Shown here one piece after another: positions 33,009 through 40,352 of a DNA stretch of 64,000 nucleotides. Numbering within the stretch: position 1 is the stretch's first letter; each line of letters opens with the position of its first letter. The position numbers and the translations under genes were made by a program. Under the pieces are notes generated by a model. The model was not told where the DNA came from. It searched no databases and saw only the letters and a program-made list of their open reading frames with translations. This stretch comes from JBMOMT01 sp049324835 (lineage in GTDB: Bacteria; Chloroflexota; Anaerolineae; CAYNKW01): positions 1 to 64,000 of the forward strand of contig JBMOMT010000060.1 in NCBI GenBank assembly GCA_049324835.1, read 5' to 3'.

Positions 33009-33995
33009 ATGCGAGAAATTACCTATCGAGATGCACTCAAAGAAGCCCTCATCGAGGAAATGAAGCGCGACGAGCGCGTCTTTCTCCTGGGTGAGGACAT
33101 TGCCGATCCCTTTGGCAGCGCCTACAAGGTCACACTGGGCCTATCGCCGATTTTCGGCGAGGAGCGCGTCATCCAGACGCCCATCAGCGAGCAGGGCTTT
33201 ACCGGCGCGGCGGTCGGCGCGGCCATCACCGGCATGCGGCCCGTGGTCGAGTTCATGTACATCGATTTTACGACGATGGCTATGGACCAACTGGCCAACC
33301 AGGCGGCCAAGATCCGCTACATGTCGGGCGGCCAGGCCAGGGTGCCGGTCGTATTCCGCACCCAGGGCGGGCCGGGGCGCTCGTCGGCGGCGCAGCACGC
33401 CCAGAGCCTGGAGGCCTGGTTTCACCACCTGCCGGGGCTGCTGGTGGCCATGCCCGCCACGCCCTACGACGCCAAGGGCCTGCTCAAGACGGCCATCCGC
33501 CTGGACGACCCGGTGATGTTTATCGAGCAAAAGCTGCTGTACAATACCACCGGCCCGGTGCCGGAGGAGGAGTACCTGATTCCTTTTGGCGTGGCCGATA
33601 TCAAACGCCAGGGCAGCGACTGTACGGTGGTCGCCACCTCGATGGCCGTGGTCAAGGCGCTGCGCGCCGCCGACCTGCTGGAACAAGAGGGCATCAGCGT
33701 CGAAGTGGTCGATCCGCGCACGCTGTTCCCGCTGGACATCGAGACCATCGTCGAGTCGGTCAAGAAAACATCGCGGCTGGTGGTGACCCACGAAGCGCCG
33801 GAGCGGGGCGGATTCGCCGCCGAGGTGGCAGCCCAGGTGGCCGACAAGGCGTTCGGCTACCTCGACGCGCCCATCCAGCGGGTGTGCGCGCCTTCGGTGC
33901 CGCCGCCCTTTGCCCGCCACCTGGAAGATTTTACCATGATCGACGAGCACAAAATCGCCGACCGGGTGCGTAAGCTGGTCCGGGGCGAAATTTAG
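33009..33995 (+). CDS. Thiamine-dependent dehydrogenase E1 beta
   Basis: 328 residues. Landmarks are LLGEDIADPFGSAYKVT, TPISEQGFTGAAVGAAITG (with the conserved Glu for thiamine), RTQGGPGRSSAAQHAQSLE and EVVDPRTLFPLDIETI. With E1 alpha it decarboxylates a 2-oxoacid and loads the lipoyl group of E2. A GGGAG lies 9 nt ahead of the ATG. No dihydrolipoamide dehydrogenase (E3) gene is present in the window, so the complex must use an E3 encoded elsewhere. Confidence 0.94.
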   Translation: MREITYRDALKEALIEEMKRDERVFLLGEDIADPFGSAYKVTLGLSPIFGEERVIQTPISEQGFTGAAVGAAITGMRPVVEFMYIDFTTMAMDQLANQAAKIRYMSGGQARVPVVFRTQGGPGRSSAAQHAQSLEAWFHHLPGLLVAMPATPYDAKGLLKTAIRLDDPVMFIEQKLLYNTTGPVPEEEYLIPFGVADIKRQGSDCTVVATSMAVVKALRAADLLEQEGISVEVVDPRTLFPLDIETIVESVKKTSRLVVTHEAPERGGFAAEVAAQVADKAFGYLDAPIQRVCAPSVPPPFARHLEDFTMIDEHKIADRVRKLVRGEI

Positions 33996-34026
33996 AATAC
34001 CCAATACCAAACACGGGAGGGCTGAA

Positions 34027-35055
34027 ATGAGCAAAGTCAAAGTTGGCGTCATCGGCTACGGCACCATCGGCACGCGGCTGGCCGACGGCGTGGCCCAACA
34101 AGAGGACATGGAACTGGTGGGCGTGGTGGACCTGGCGCCGACGCTGGCCGTGCGGGCGCTGCACGAGAGCGGCATGGACTATGACCTGTACCTGGTCGAT
34201 CCGGCGCGTAAACCCCAATTCGACGAGCTGGGCATCCCCGTCAGCGGCAGCATGGACGACCTGCTGGCGCAGATCGACGTCGCGCTGGACGCGGCGCCGG
34301 GCGGCATCGGCGCCAAAAACAAGCTGTTGTACGAAAAGCACGGTATCAAGACCATCTTTCAGGGCGGCGAGAAAGACGAGATCGCCGACGTTTTTTTCCA
34401 CGGCTATGCCAACTATGAAAAAGGCCTCGGCCAGCGATTCCTGAAGCTGACCTCGTGCAACACCACCGGCCTGATCCGCGCCGTGGACGCGCTGGACCGG
34501 TTGGTCGGCGTGGAAAAGGTGGCCATCACCATCGTGCGCCGCGTGGCCGACCCCGGCGATACCCACCGCGGTCTGACCAACGTGCTCCAGATCGACAAGG
34601 TGCCCAACCACCAGGCGGTGGACCTGATGAGCATCATGCCCCACGTGCAGGCCACCGGCTTTTTGGTGCACACGCCGGTGACGCACGGCCACATCATCAC
34701 CATCGTCGCCACCCCGATCAAGAGTGTCAGCAAAGCGGCGCTGTTCGACGCCTTCCGCGAGCACCCGCGCATCCGTGTCTTTCGTATCGCCGACGGCTTT
34801 AGCAGCAACGCCGCGTTGTTTAAATATGCCCGCGACCTGGGCAACAAGCGGGGCGACATGTACGAGATCGGCGTCTGGGATGAGAGTTTTGGCGCCTCGG
34901 GCGACGACGTGCTGTTCGCCATCAACATCCCTCAGGAGGCGGTGACCATCCCCGAGACAATAGATGGCATCCGCGCCGCGCTAGAGATGCAGACCGACCG
35001 GCTGGAGGCGGTGGGGCTGACCAACCGGTATCTTGGGATGAAAGCAGGTTGGTAG
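34027..35055 (+). CDS. gap: Type II (archaeal-like) glyceraldehyde-3-phosphate dehydrogenase
   Basis: 342 residues. The NAD(P) motif is VGVIGYGTIGTRLADGV and the catalytic Cys144 is in TSCNTTGL, the pattern of archaeal class II GAPDH rather than SCTTNCL of bacterial GAPDH. RRVADPGDTHRGLTN and PNHQAVDLMSIMPH are also typical of class II. It would interconvert glyceraldehyde 3-phosphate and 1,3-bisphosphoglycerate. GGGAGGG lies 6 nt before the ATG. It is followed by a phosphoglycerate kinase, so the two steps are encoded together. Confidence 0.9.
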   Translation: MSKVKVGVIGYGTIGTRLADGVAQQEDMELVGVVDLAPTLAVRALHESGMDYDLYLVDPARKPQFDELGIPVSGSMDDLLAQIDVALDAAPGGIGAKNKLLYEKHGIKTIFQGGEKDEIADVFFHGYANYEKGLGQRFLKLTSCNTTGLIRAVDALDRLVGVEKVAITIVRRVADPGDTHRGLTNVLQIDKVPNHQAVDLMSIMPHVQATGFLVHTPVTHGHIITIVATPIKSVSKAALFDAFREHPRIRVFRIADGFSSNAALFKYARDLGNKRGDMYEIGVWDESFGASGDDVLFAINIPQEAVTIPETIDGIRAALEMQTDRLEAVGLTNRYLGMKAGW

Positions 35056-35058
35056 ATT

Positions 35059-35102
35059 CGAGATAGAGATAGAGAGGCGTCCAGCTCTCTATCTCTATCT
35101 CG
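35059..35102. repeat. Perfect 18-bp hairpin of GATAGA repeats
   Basis: Arms of 18 bp built from AGATAG units (35059-35076 and 35085-35102) enclose an 8-nt loop between the GAPDH and PGK genes. It starts 3 nt after the GAPDH stop. Confidence 0.85.
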
Positions 35103-35118
35103 TGCTGGGAGCAAGAGC

Positions 35119-36369
35119 ATGGAAGCTGGAATTCTCACCCTCGACGATTTTGAGTTTTGCGATAAAACGGTCATCCTGCGGGTGGACATCAACTCGCCCA
35201 TTGACCACGCCACCGGCAATCTAGCCGACGACAACCGCATCCGCAAGAGCCTGCCCACCCTCCGCGAGCTGGCGGAGGCCGGGGCGCGGACCGTCATCCT
35301 GGCCCACCAGGGCGACACCGAGGATTACCGCAGCCTGGTCTCACTGGCGCCCCACGCCGAACGGCTGGCCGAGCTGCTGGGCCGCCCGGTGGGATTCGTG
35401 GCCGACGTGTGCGGACCCGCCGCCGTGGAGCGCGTCCGGGCGCTGCAAAACGGCGAACTGCTGCTGCTGGAAAACGTGCGTTATCTGACCGAAGAAGTGT
35501 CCACCTTTGTCAATTTCGTCAAGCTGACGCCGGAAGAGATGGCTCGCACCTGGCTGGTGCGCACGCTGGCGCCGCTGGCCGACCTGTTCGTCAACGAGGC
35601 TATCGCCGCCGCCCACCGCTCCGCGCCGTCGTTGATCGGTTTCGCCGAGGCGCTGCCCGCCGCCGGCGGCCGCCTGTTCGTCGACGAGCTGAGCGCGCTG
35701 ACCCGCATCAAAGAGTCGCCGGTTCAGCCCTGCATCTTTTTGTTGGGCGGCAGCCGCATCGCCGATGCGTTCAGCATGATGGAGCAGGTGTTGCGTGATG
35801 GCACCGCCCACCGCGTGTTGACCAGCGGCCTGACCGGCGAGGTGATGCTGCTGGCCTGGGGCTACCGCCTGGGCGAGCCGACCGAGTTGTTGATCCGCGA
35901 CAAGGGCCTGTGGCCGTTCATCGACCGGGCCCGCGCCCTGCTGGAAACCTACGGCGAGCGTTTGTTCTACCCGACCGATTTTGCTGTGGATGCGGGTGGG
36001 CGGGTGGAACTCGGGCTAGACGAGCTGCCCAGCGACCAGTTGTTGGTGGACATCGGCCCGGCGACCGTCGCCCGCTATATCGAGGAGATCCGCCGGGCGG
36101 CGACGATTTTTATCAACGGCCCGGCGGGCATCTATGAGCAGGCGGTCAGCGCCGTGGGCACCGAACAACTGTGGACAGCGGTCGCCGACGCGCCCGGCTA
36201 CTCGGTCATCGGCGGCGGCGACAGTGTGGCCGCCGTCAAACGTTTCGGCGTGCGCGAGCGGATGGGTTACGTCTGCACCTCGGGCGGGGGGATGGTGCGC
36301 TTTTTGTCGGGGCAGGCGCTGCCGGTGGTGCGAGCTCTACAAAAGGCTGCGTCGCGATGGGGATATTAG
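35119..36369 (+). CDS. pgk: Phosphoglycerate kinase, archaeal-like
   Basis: 416 residues. It transfers phosphate between 1,3-bisphosphoglycerate and ADP. The N-domain shows VILRVDINSPID (substrate-binding RVDxN), NRIRKSLPTL and ENVRYLTEE. The nucleotide domain shows FLLGGSRIADAF and, late, IGGGDSVAAVKRFG. The segments VDINSPID and IFINGPAGIYE are closer to archaeal kinases than to bacterial ones (DFNVP, WNGPMGVFE). No strong ribosome site is visible (GCTGGGAGCAAGAGC). It pairs with the class II GAPDH upstream. Confidence 0.88.
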   Translation: MEAGILTLDDFEFCDKTVILRVDINSPIDHATGNLADDNRIRKSLPTLRELAEAGARTVILAHQGDTEDYRSLVSLAPHAERLAELLGRPVGFVADVCGPAAVERVRALQNGELLLLENVRYLTEEVSTFVNFVKLTPEEMARTWLVRTLAPLADLFVNEAIAAAHRSAPSLIGFAEALPAAGGRLFVDELSALTRIKESPVQPCIFLLGGSRIADAFSMMEQVLRDGTAHRVLTSGLTGEVMLLAWGYRLGEPTELLIRDKGLWPFIDRARALLETYGERLFYPTDFAVDAGGRVELGLDELPSDQLLVDIGPATVARYIEEIRRAATIFINGPAGIYEQAVSAVGTEQLWTAVADAPGYSVIGGGDSVAAVKRFGVRERMGYVCTSGGGMVRFLSGQALPVVRALQKAASRWGY

Positions 36370-36410
36370 GCCCTTGAAAATGAAATCCTTGCACGCTGAG
36401 CAAGAAAATG

Positions 36411-36490
36411 AACCACAAAGGACACAAAGGACACAAAGGACACAAAGAAAAAGCTTGGTGTCCTTCGTGTCCTTGGAGTCCTTGGTGGTT
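36411..36490. repeat. ACACAAAGG direct repeats with inverted partner
   Basis: AACCAC followed by three ACAAAGGAC units is answered by a degenerate inverted copy (GTGTCCTTCGTGTCCTTGGAGTCC region) ending GGTGGTT. The whole can form one long imperfect stem between PGK and the LarA-like gene. Confidence 0.75.
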
Positions 36491-36530
36491 TCGCTTTTTG
36501 GTTCCGGCTTGGCCGGGTTAGGGATTGGGG

Positions 36531-37781
36531 ATGGTTGAGTTAGAGTTGCCCTACGGGCATGGGGCGCTAAAGGCGCGGCTGCCGGATACCAACTTGCAGG
36601 GGGTGCTGCTGCCGAAGCAGAGCGCAGCGCCCGCCGACGAGGCGACGTTGCTGCGCGAGGCGCTGGAAAATCCCATCGGCGCGGCGCGGTTGTGCGAGAT
36701 GGTGCGGCCCGGACAGCGGGTGTCCATCGTCACCAGCGACCTGACGCGGCCGTGCCCCTCGGAGCGGCTGCTGCCGCCGCTGCTGGCCGAGCTGGCCGCC
36801 GCCGGCGTGCCCGACGACGACGTGACGGTCATCCTGGCGCTGGGCCTGCACCGGCCCATGACCGGGGCCGAGATGGAAACCGCCGTCGGCGCGGCGGTTT
36901 ATCGCCGGCTGCGGGTGATCAACCACGACCCGGCCGACTGCCTGCGTCTGGGCGTCACCGCCGCCGGGACGCCGGTTGAGATGTTTCGCCCCCTGGTCGA
37001 AGCCGATTTCCGCATCTGCCTGGGCAACCTGGAGCTGCACTACTTTGCCGGCTACTCGGGTGGGGCCAAGGCGATGCTGCCCGGCTGCGCCTCGCGGGCC
37101 ACGCTCAATGCCAACCACGCGCTGATGGTCCGCCCCGAGGCCCGCGCCGGGCGGCTGGACGGCAACCCGGTCCGCGCCGACCTGGAAGAGGGCGCGGCGC
37201 TGCTCGGCGTGAATTTTATCCTCAACGTGGTGGTGGACGGCCATCGCATCGTCGGCGCGGTGGCCGGCGACGTGACGTCCGCTCACCGGCGCGGCTGCGA
37301 GCTGGTGGCGGCGCGCGGCATCGTCGAGATCGAACAACCCGCCGACGTGGTGCTGGTCAGCGCCGGCGGCCATCCCAAAGACCTGAATCTCTACCAGGCG
37401 CAAAAAGCGCTGGACAACGCCGCCTACGCCGTGCGCGACGGCGGCGCGCTCATCCTGGCCGCCGAGTGCCCGGAGGGGCTGGGCAATCGCACCTTCGAAT
37501 CCTGGTTGACCAACGCCACGCCCGACGAGCTGCTGGCCCGCATCCAGCAAGAGTTTGTGTTGGGCGGGCACAAGGCGGCGGCGATAGCAGCTGTGTTGCG
37601 GCGGGCGGCGGTCTATCTGGTCTCGGCCCTGCCCGAGGAGCTGGTGTGCCGCTGCGGGATGATCCCTTTTGCCGGCCTCGACGCGGCGCTGGCGGCGGCG
37701 CTGGACGAGGCAAGCCCCGGCGCCAGGGTGCTGGTGCTGCCCCAGGGCGGCTCGATCCTGCCCCTGGTCCAGCGTCAATGA
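36531..37781 (+). CDS. larA: LarA-like nickel-pincer racemase/epimerase
   Basis: 416 residues, normal for the lactate racemase family (DUF2088 and its C-terminal domain). It would invert a 2-hydroxy acid using the nickel pincer nucleotide. Residues matching the Lactobacillus LarA site are His107 (GLHRPMT), His170 (LELHYFAGYSGG), Lys180 (GGAKAMLPG) and His196 (LNANHALM). The LarB/LarC/LarE genes that make the cofactor are not in the window. ATG 36531 follows AGGGATTGGGG; TTG 36525 is possible. It is the last gene of the plus-strand operon. Substrate could be lactate or another 2-hydroxy acid. Confidence 0.88.
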   Translation: MVELELPYGHGALKARLPDTNLQGVLLPKQSAAPADEATLLREALENPIGAARLCEMVRPGQRVSIVTSDLTRPCPSERLLPPLLAELAAAGVPDDDVTVILALGLHRPMTGAEMETAVGAAVYRRLRVINHDPADCLRLGVTAAGTPVEMFRPLVEADFRICLGNLELHYFAGYSGGAKAMLPGCASRATLNANHALMVRPEARAGRLDGNPVRADLEEGAALLGVNFILNVVVDGHRIVGAVAGDVTSAHRRGCELVAARGIVEIEQPADVVLVSAGGHPKDLNLYQAQKALDNAAYAVRDGGALILAAECPEGLGNRTFESWLTNATPDELLARIQQEFVLGGHKAAAIAAVLRRAAVYLVSALPEELVCRCGMIPFAGLDAALAAALDEASPGARVLVLPQGGSILPLVQRQ

Positions 37782-37823
37782 CACTGGCCTAAACAAGCTA
37801 CGCTGGCGGATGGCGTGAGGGTC

Positions 37824-38252
37824 AGAGCATCATCGGTAGTACCGTCAACTGCCCATGGGGATGGCTATCCAACGTCATCTCCAACACACCCGGGTAGCGT
37901 TCGTACCAGTCTCGGCTTTCCACGTCTCCAGCGCGGCGGCGGCTATCCGGGCGGCGAAATCGCGGGCGTTGTAACGTTGGCCCATATCGAGCAGCGCCCG
38001 CCAGCAGAACCACTGGTGCGGGAACCAGACGGCGCTATTCCAGTAGCCATCCACCCGGTAATAGGCGGCGGTTTTGTCCACGGTGCACAAACCGATCGGC
38101 GTCTACATCCGTCGAAGCCCATGTTGTAATTCTGCCCGGATGCGTGGCGCAGAATTTCGAGCGGCTCTCCCTCTGGACTGTGGCACACGTAACCAAAGTA
38201 GCCCGCATTGTCGTCCCAAACATACTGATTGAGCGCTTTTTCTCCTGAACTT
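37824..38252 (-). pseudogene. Decayed glycoside hydrolase (GH63/glucosidase-like) C-terminus
   Basis: Reading the minus strand gives ALNQYVWDDNAGYFGYVCH, then CTVDKTAAYYRVDGYWNSAV, WFPHQWFCWRALLDMGQRYN and ERYPGVLEMTLDSHPHGQLT in changing frames, ending at a stop near 37824. At least two frameshifts separate them and the N-terminal half is missing. The sequence resembles the (alpha/alpha)6 barrel end of MGH1-like glucosidases. It lies at the end of the alpha-glucoside operon, between two convergent gene groups. Confidence 0.75.
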
Positions 38253-38255
38253 GAG

Positions 38256-39212
38256 TCACGCTGTTTTGATCATCCCCTGGTTGACCATCCAATCCACCGA
38301 TTCAAAGACGGCCTGAAGTGACGTGTAGCGCGGTTGGTAGTCCAGCAAGCGCTGCGCCTTGATCATATTACAATTGGGGCTGTGGGCAATGTGGTCCCAG
38401 GTTCGCTCAGCATCTTCCTCGGATACGGTGGTGCGCCATTGTTCAAAGGGCAGGAAGCTCAGGTTAGCCGGCTGGCCGAACCAGGCGGCCACTGCCTCAG
38501 CGTAACCGCGCAGTGTCACCGCCGCCGGCGAGACGACGTGAAAACTCTCGCCGACGGCGCTGCTCCAGTTATCCACTGCTTTGCAAAACGCCTGGGCCAC
38601 ATCGTCCGCGTGGACGTGATGCACGGTCTCCATCCCCAAATTCGGGAGCGCCAGCTCTTCTCCGCGCGCCAGTTTCTCAAAAACCACCGGATTGAAATTG
38701 CCGGCCGGGTTCACGATCATCCAGCCCGGCCCCACGATGTGACCCGGATGCAGCATGGTGGCCGGGAAACCATACCGGCGCGCCTGGTCCAACAGGTACA
38801 CCTCGACGGCGGCCTTGTTGGTGCCGTACTCCCCAAAGGGACGCCGGGGTTGCTCTTCGGTGGTGGGCACGCTCACACTGTGTCCGTGGACCCAGATGGT
38901 GCCGCACACGATGAGATGCTGCACCTGGCCCCGCAGCGCCTCCACCAGACGACGGGCGCTATCCACCGTGTAGCATTTGTTATCGATCACCACATCCGGG
39001 CGCAAATCTCGGATCTGTTGGCCAAAGGTAGCGGCCTGGTCGGCGGCTTCGCGGTCGATCACGACGCTCTGCACCTGCTTCCAGGCGGAATGGGGCTGGT
39101 ACGGTTCCCGCTGCCCGCGGCTGACGTTGATCACTTGATGGCCGGCTTGGACCAGGCGGGGCACCAGGTACGTCCCGATGTGCCCGCTTCCGCCGATGAC
39201 GACAGTTCTCAT
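38256..39212 (-). CDS. NAD-dependent epimerase/reductase (extended SDR)
   Basis: 318 residues. The N-terminal TVVIGGSGHIGTYLVPRLV is the dinucleotide motif of extended SDRs; CGTIWVHG and the FGEYGTNKAAVE segment carry the Ser and Tyr-x3-Lys positions. The middle (MLHPGHIVGPGW) is typical of UDP-sugar epimerase-like proteins. ATG 39212 has AGAGGAC upstream. It is the last intact gene of the alpha-glucoside operon, so a sugar oxidation or epimerisation is likely. Confidence 0.85.
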   Translation of the reverse strand: MRTVVIGGSGHIGTYLVPRLVQAGHQVINVSRGQREPYQPHSAWKQVQSVVIDREAADQAATFGQQIRDLRPDVVIDNKCYTVDSARRLVEALRGQVQHLIVCGTIWVHGHSVSVPTTEEQPRRPFGEYGTNKAAVEVYLLDQARRYGFPATMLHPGHIVGPGWMIVNPAGNFNPVVFEKLARGEELALPNLGMETVHHVHADDVAQAFCKAVDNWSSAVGESFHVVSPAAVTLRGYAEAVAAWFGQPANLSFLPFEQWRTTVSEEDAERTWDHIAHSPNCNMIKAQRLLDYQPRYTSLQAVFESVDWMVNQGMIKTA

Positions 39213-39237
39213 GATCGTCCTCTTTTCCAAATAAGCC

Positions 39238-40152
39238 TCAACGGGCAAAGGCCCGGTAAGGGTTGGTATGCGTGAGTTGATGGATGGTTGCCTCGTCCAC
39301 CCCGGCCGCGGCCAGCTTGGGCAGGAACTGCTCGAAGAGATAGGTGAACGGCTTGGGCTCACCGCCACCGGGCTTGGCCGGATCGTACCAACCCCGGTCG
39401 TGACTGAGCATCAACTGGTTACTCAGACCGGCATCCAGCACACGTTGGATGTGTTCCAAATAGTACGCGTCCTCCCCATTGCCAATGCCATCGTACTCCA
39501 GCCACGCCCCGCGGCGCGCCATCTCCAGGTGCAGGTTGAAGTCAGGATCGTTTTGGGTGTGGATCCAGATAAAACGTTCGGCCGTATAGCCCACCGCCTC
39601 GATGATGTCGAGTTGGTCCCGCACAACCCGGCCCCGCTTGGTGTGAACCCCGATGACGGCGTTGGTTTCTCGGCCCGCCCTGGCCGCCGCGCGCAGGATT
39701 TTGGCTTCACAGTCCGTGATGCCGTCGTCGCCGACGCTCAGCTTGATCCAGCCCGCTTGCACCCCACTGCCCTCGATTTCGCCCTGCAGCTCGCTCAACA
39801 TCCAGTCGGCTATTTCGGCCTCGCTGGCGGCCTGCGCCCAGGCCGGCACGTTGGGTTCACGATAGATCCCGGTGGGCGCCACCAGCGGCATTCCTGTAGC
39901 ATCAGAGACTGCCTTCAGGACGTCGACCCGCCGGCCCACGCCGACCGGCGTGCAATCGACCATCGCGGTGACGCCCAGTGCCTGGGCCTTTTCGACTTTG
40001 GGCGCCATCAGCGCCACCACGTCGGCCACCTCCGCCACAGCATGCTCGGGGTGGTCGGGAGGCCGGAACTCCACAAAGATGTGCTCGTGAGGTAGAATCA
40101 GGCCCAACTCAGCCGAATTTTTTGGACCAAGGGTAGTCACAATCTTTGCCAT
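39238..40152 (-). CDS. Phosphotriesterase-family metal hydrolase
   Basis: 304 residues, a TIM-barrel amidohydrolase relative. Metal ligands are in LPHEHIF (HxH), WIKLSV (bridging Lys), IGVHTKRG, FIWIHTQND and LSHDRGWYDP. Relatives act as lactonases, including sugar-lactone and phospho-sugar-lactone hydrolases, so a role on an oxidised glucoside in this operon is plausible. ATG 40152 has AAGGAG 8 nt upstream. The 200-bp gap before it (40153-40352) shows no gene. Confidence 0.88.
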   Translation of the reverse strand: MAKIVTTLGPKNSAELGLILPHEHIFVEFRPPDHPEHAVAEVADVVALMAPKVEKAQALGVTAMVDCTPVGVGRRVDVLKAVSDATGMPLVAPTGIYREPNVPAWAQAASEAEIADWMLSELQGEIEGSGVQAGWIKLSVGDDGITDCEAKILRAAARAGRETNAVIGVHTKRGRVVRDQLDIIEAVGYTAERFIWIHTQNDPDFNLHLEMARRGAWLEYDGIGNGEDAYYLEHIQRVLDAGLSNQLMLSHDRGWYDPAKPGGGEPKPFTYLFEQFLPKLAAAGVDEATIHQLTHTNPYRAFAR

Positions 40153-40352
40153 AACAGGTCTCCTTAGGGAAAGTCACTCAAGGTGAGAATGTTTCAATCA
40201 TAACGACAACAGTCTTGTACGACTTGCATCATCCAACGCATGCGGCCCACGCCCGTCCCGGCAGCCAGCGAGCCGGCGGTGGTGACTTTCAGGCCGCCAT
40301 TTTGGCCGGCCTTTTGGAAATCAGCCAGGGATGGTACCTTTCTCAGCAGAGA

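Noticed and set aside
36411..36490. ACACAAAGG repeats as a CRISPR-like array
   Set aside because: Units are 9 bp with no spacers and are answered by an inverted copy, so this is a hairpin repeat.
40153..40352. Coding-like stretch before the phosphotriesterase gene
   Set aside because: The minus strand is open for about 45 codons but has no start, ribosome site or recognised family.
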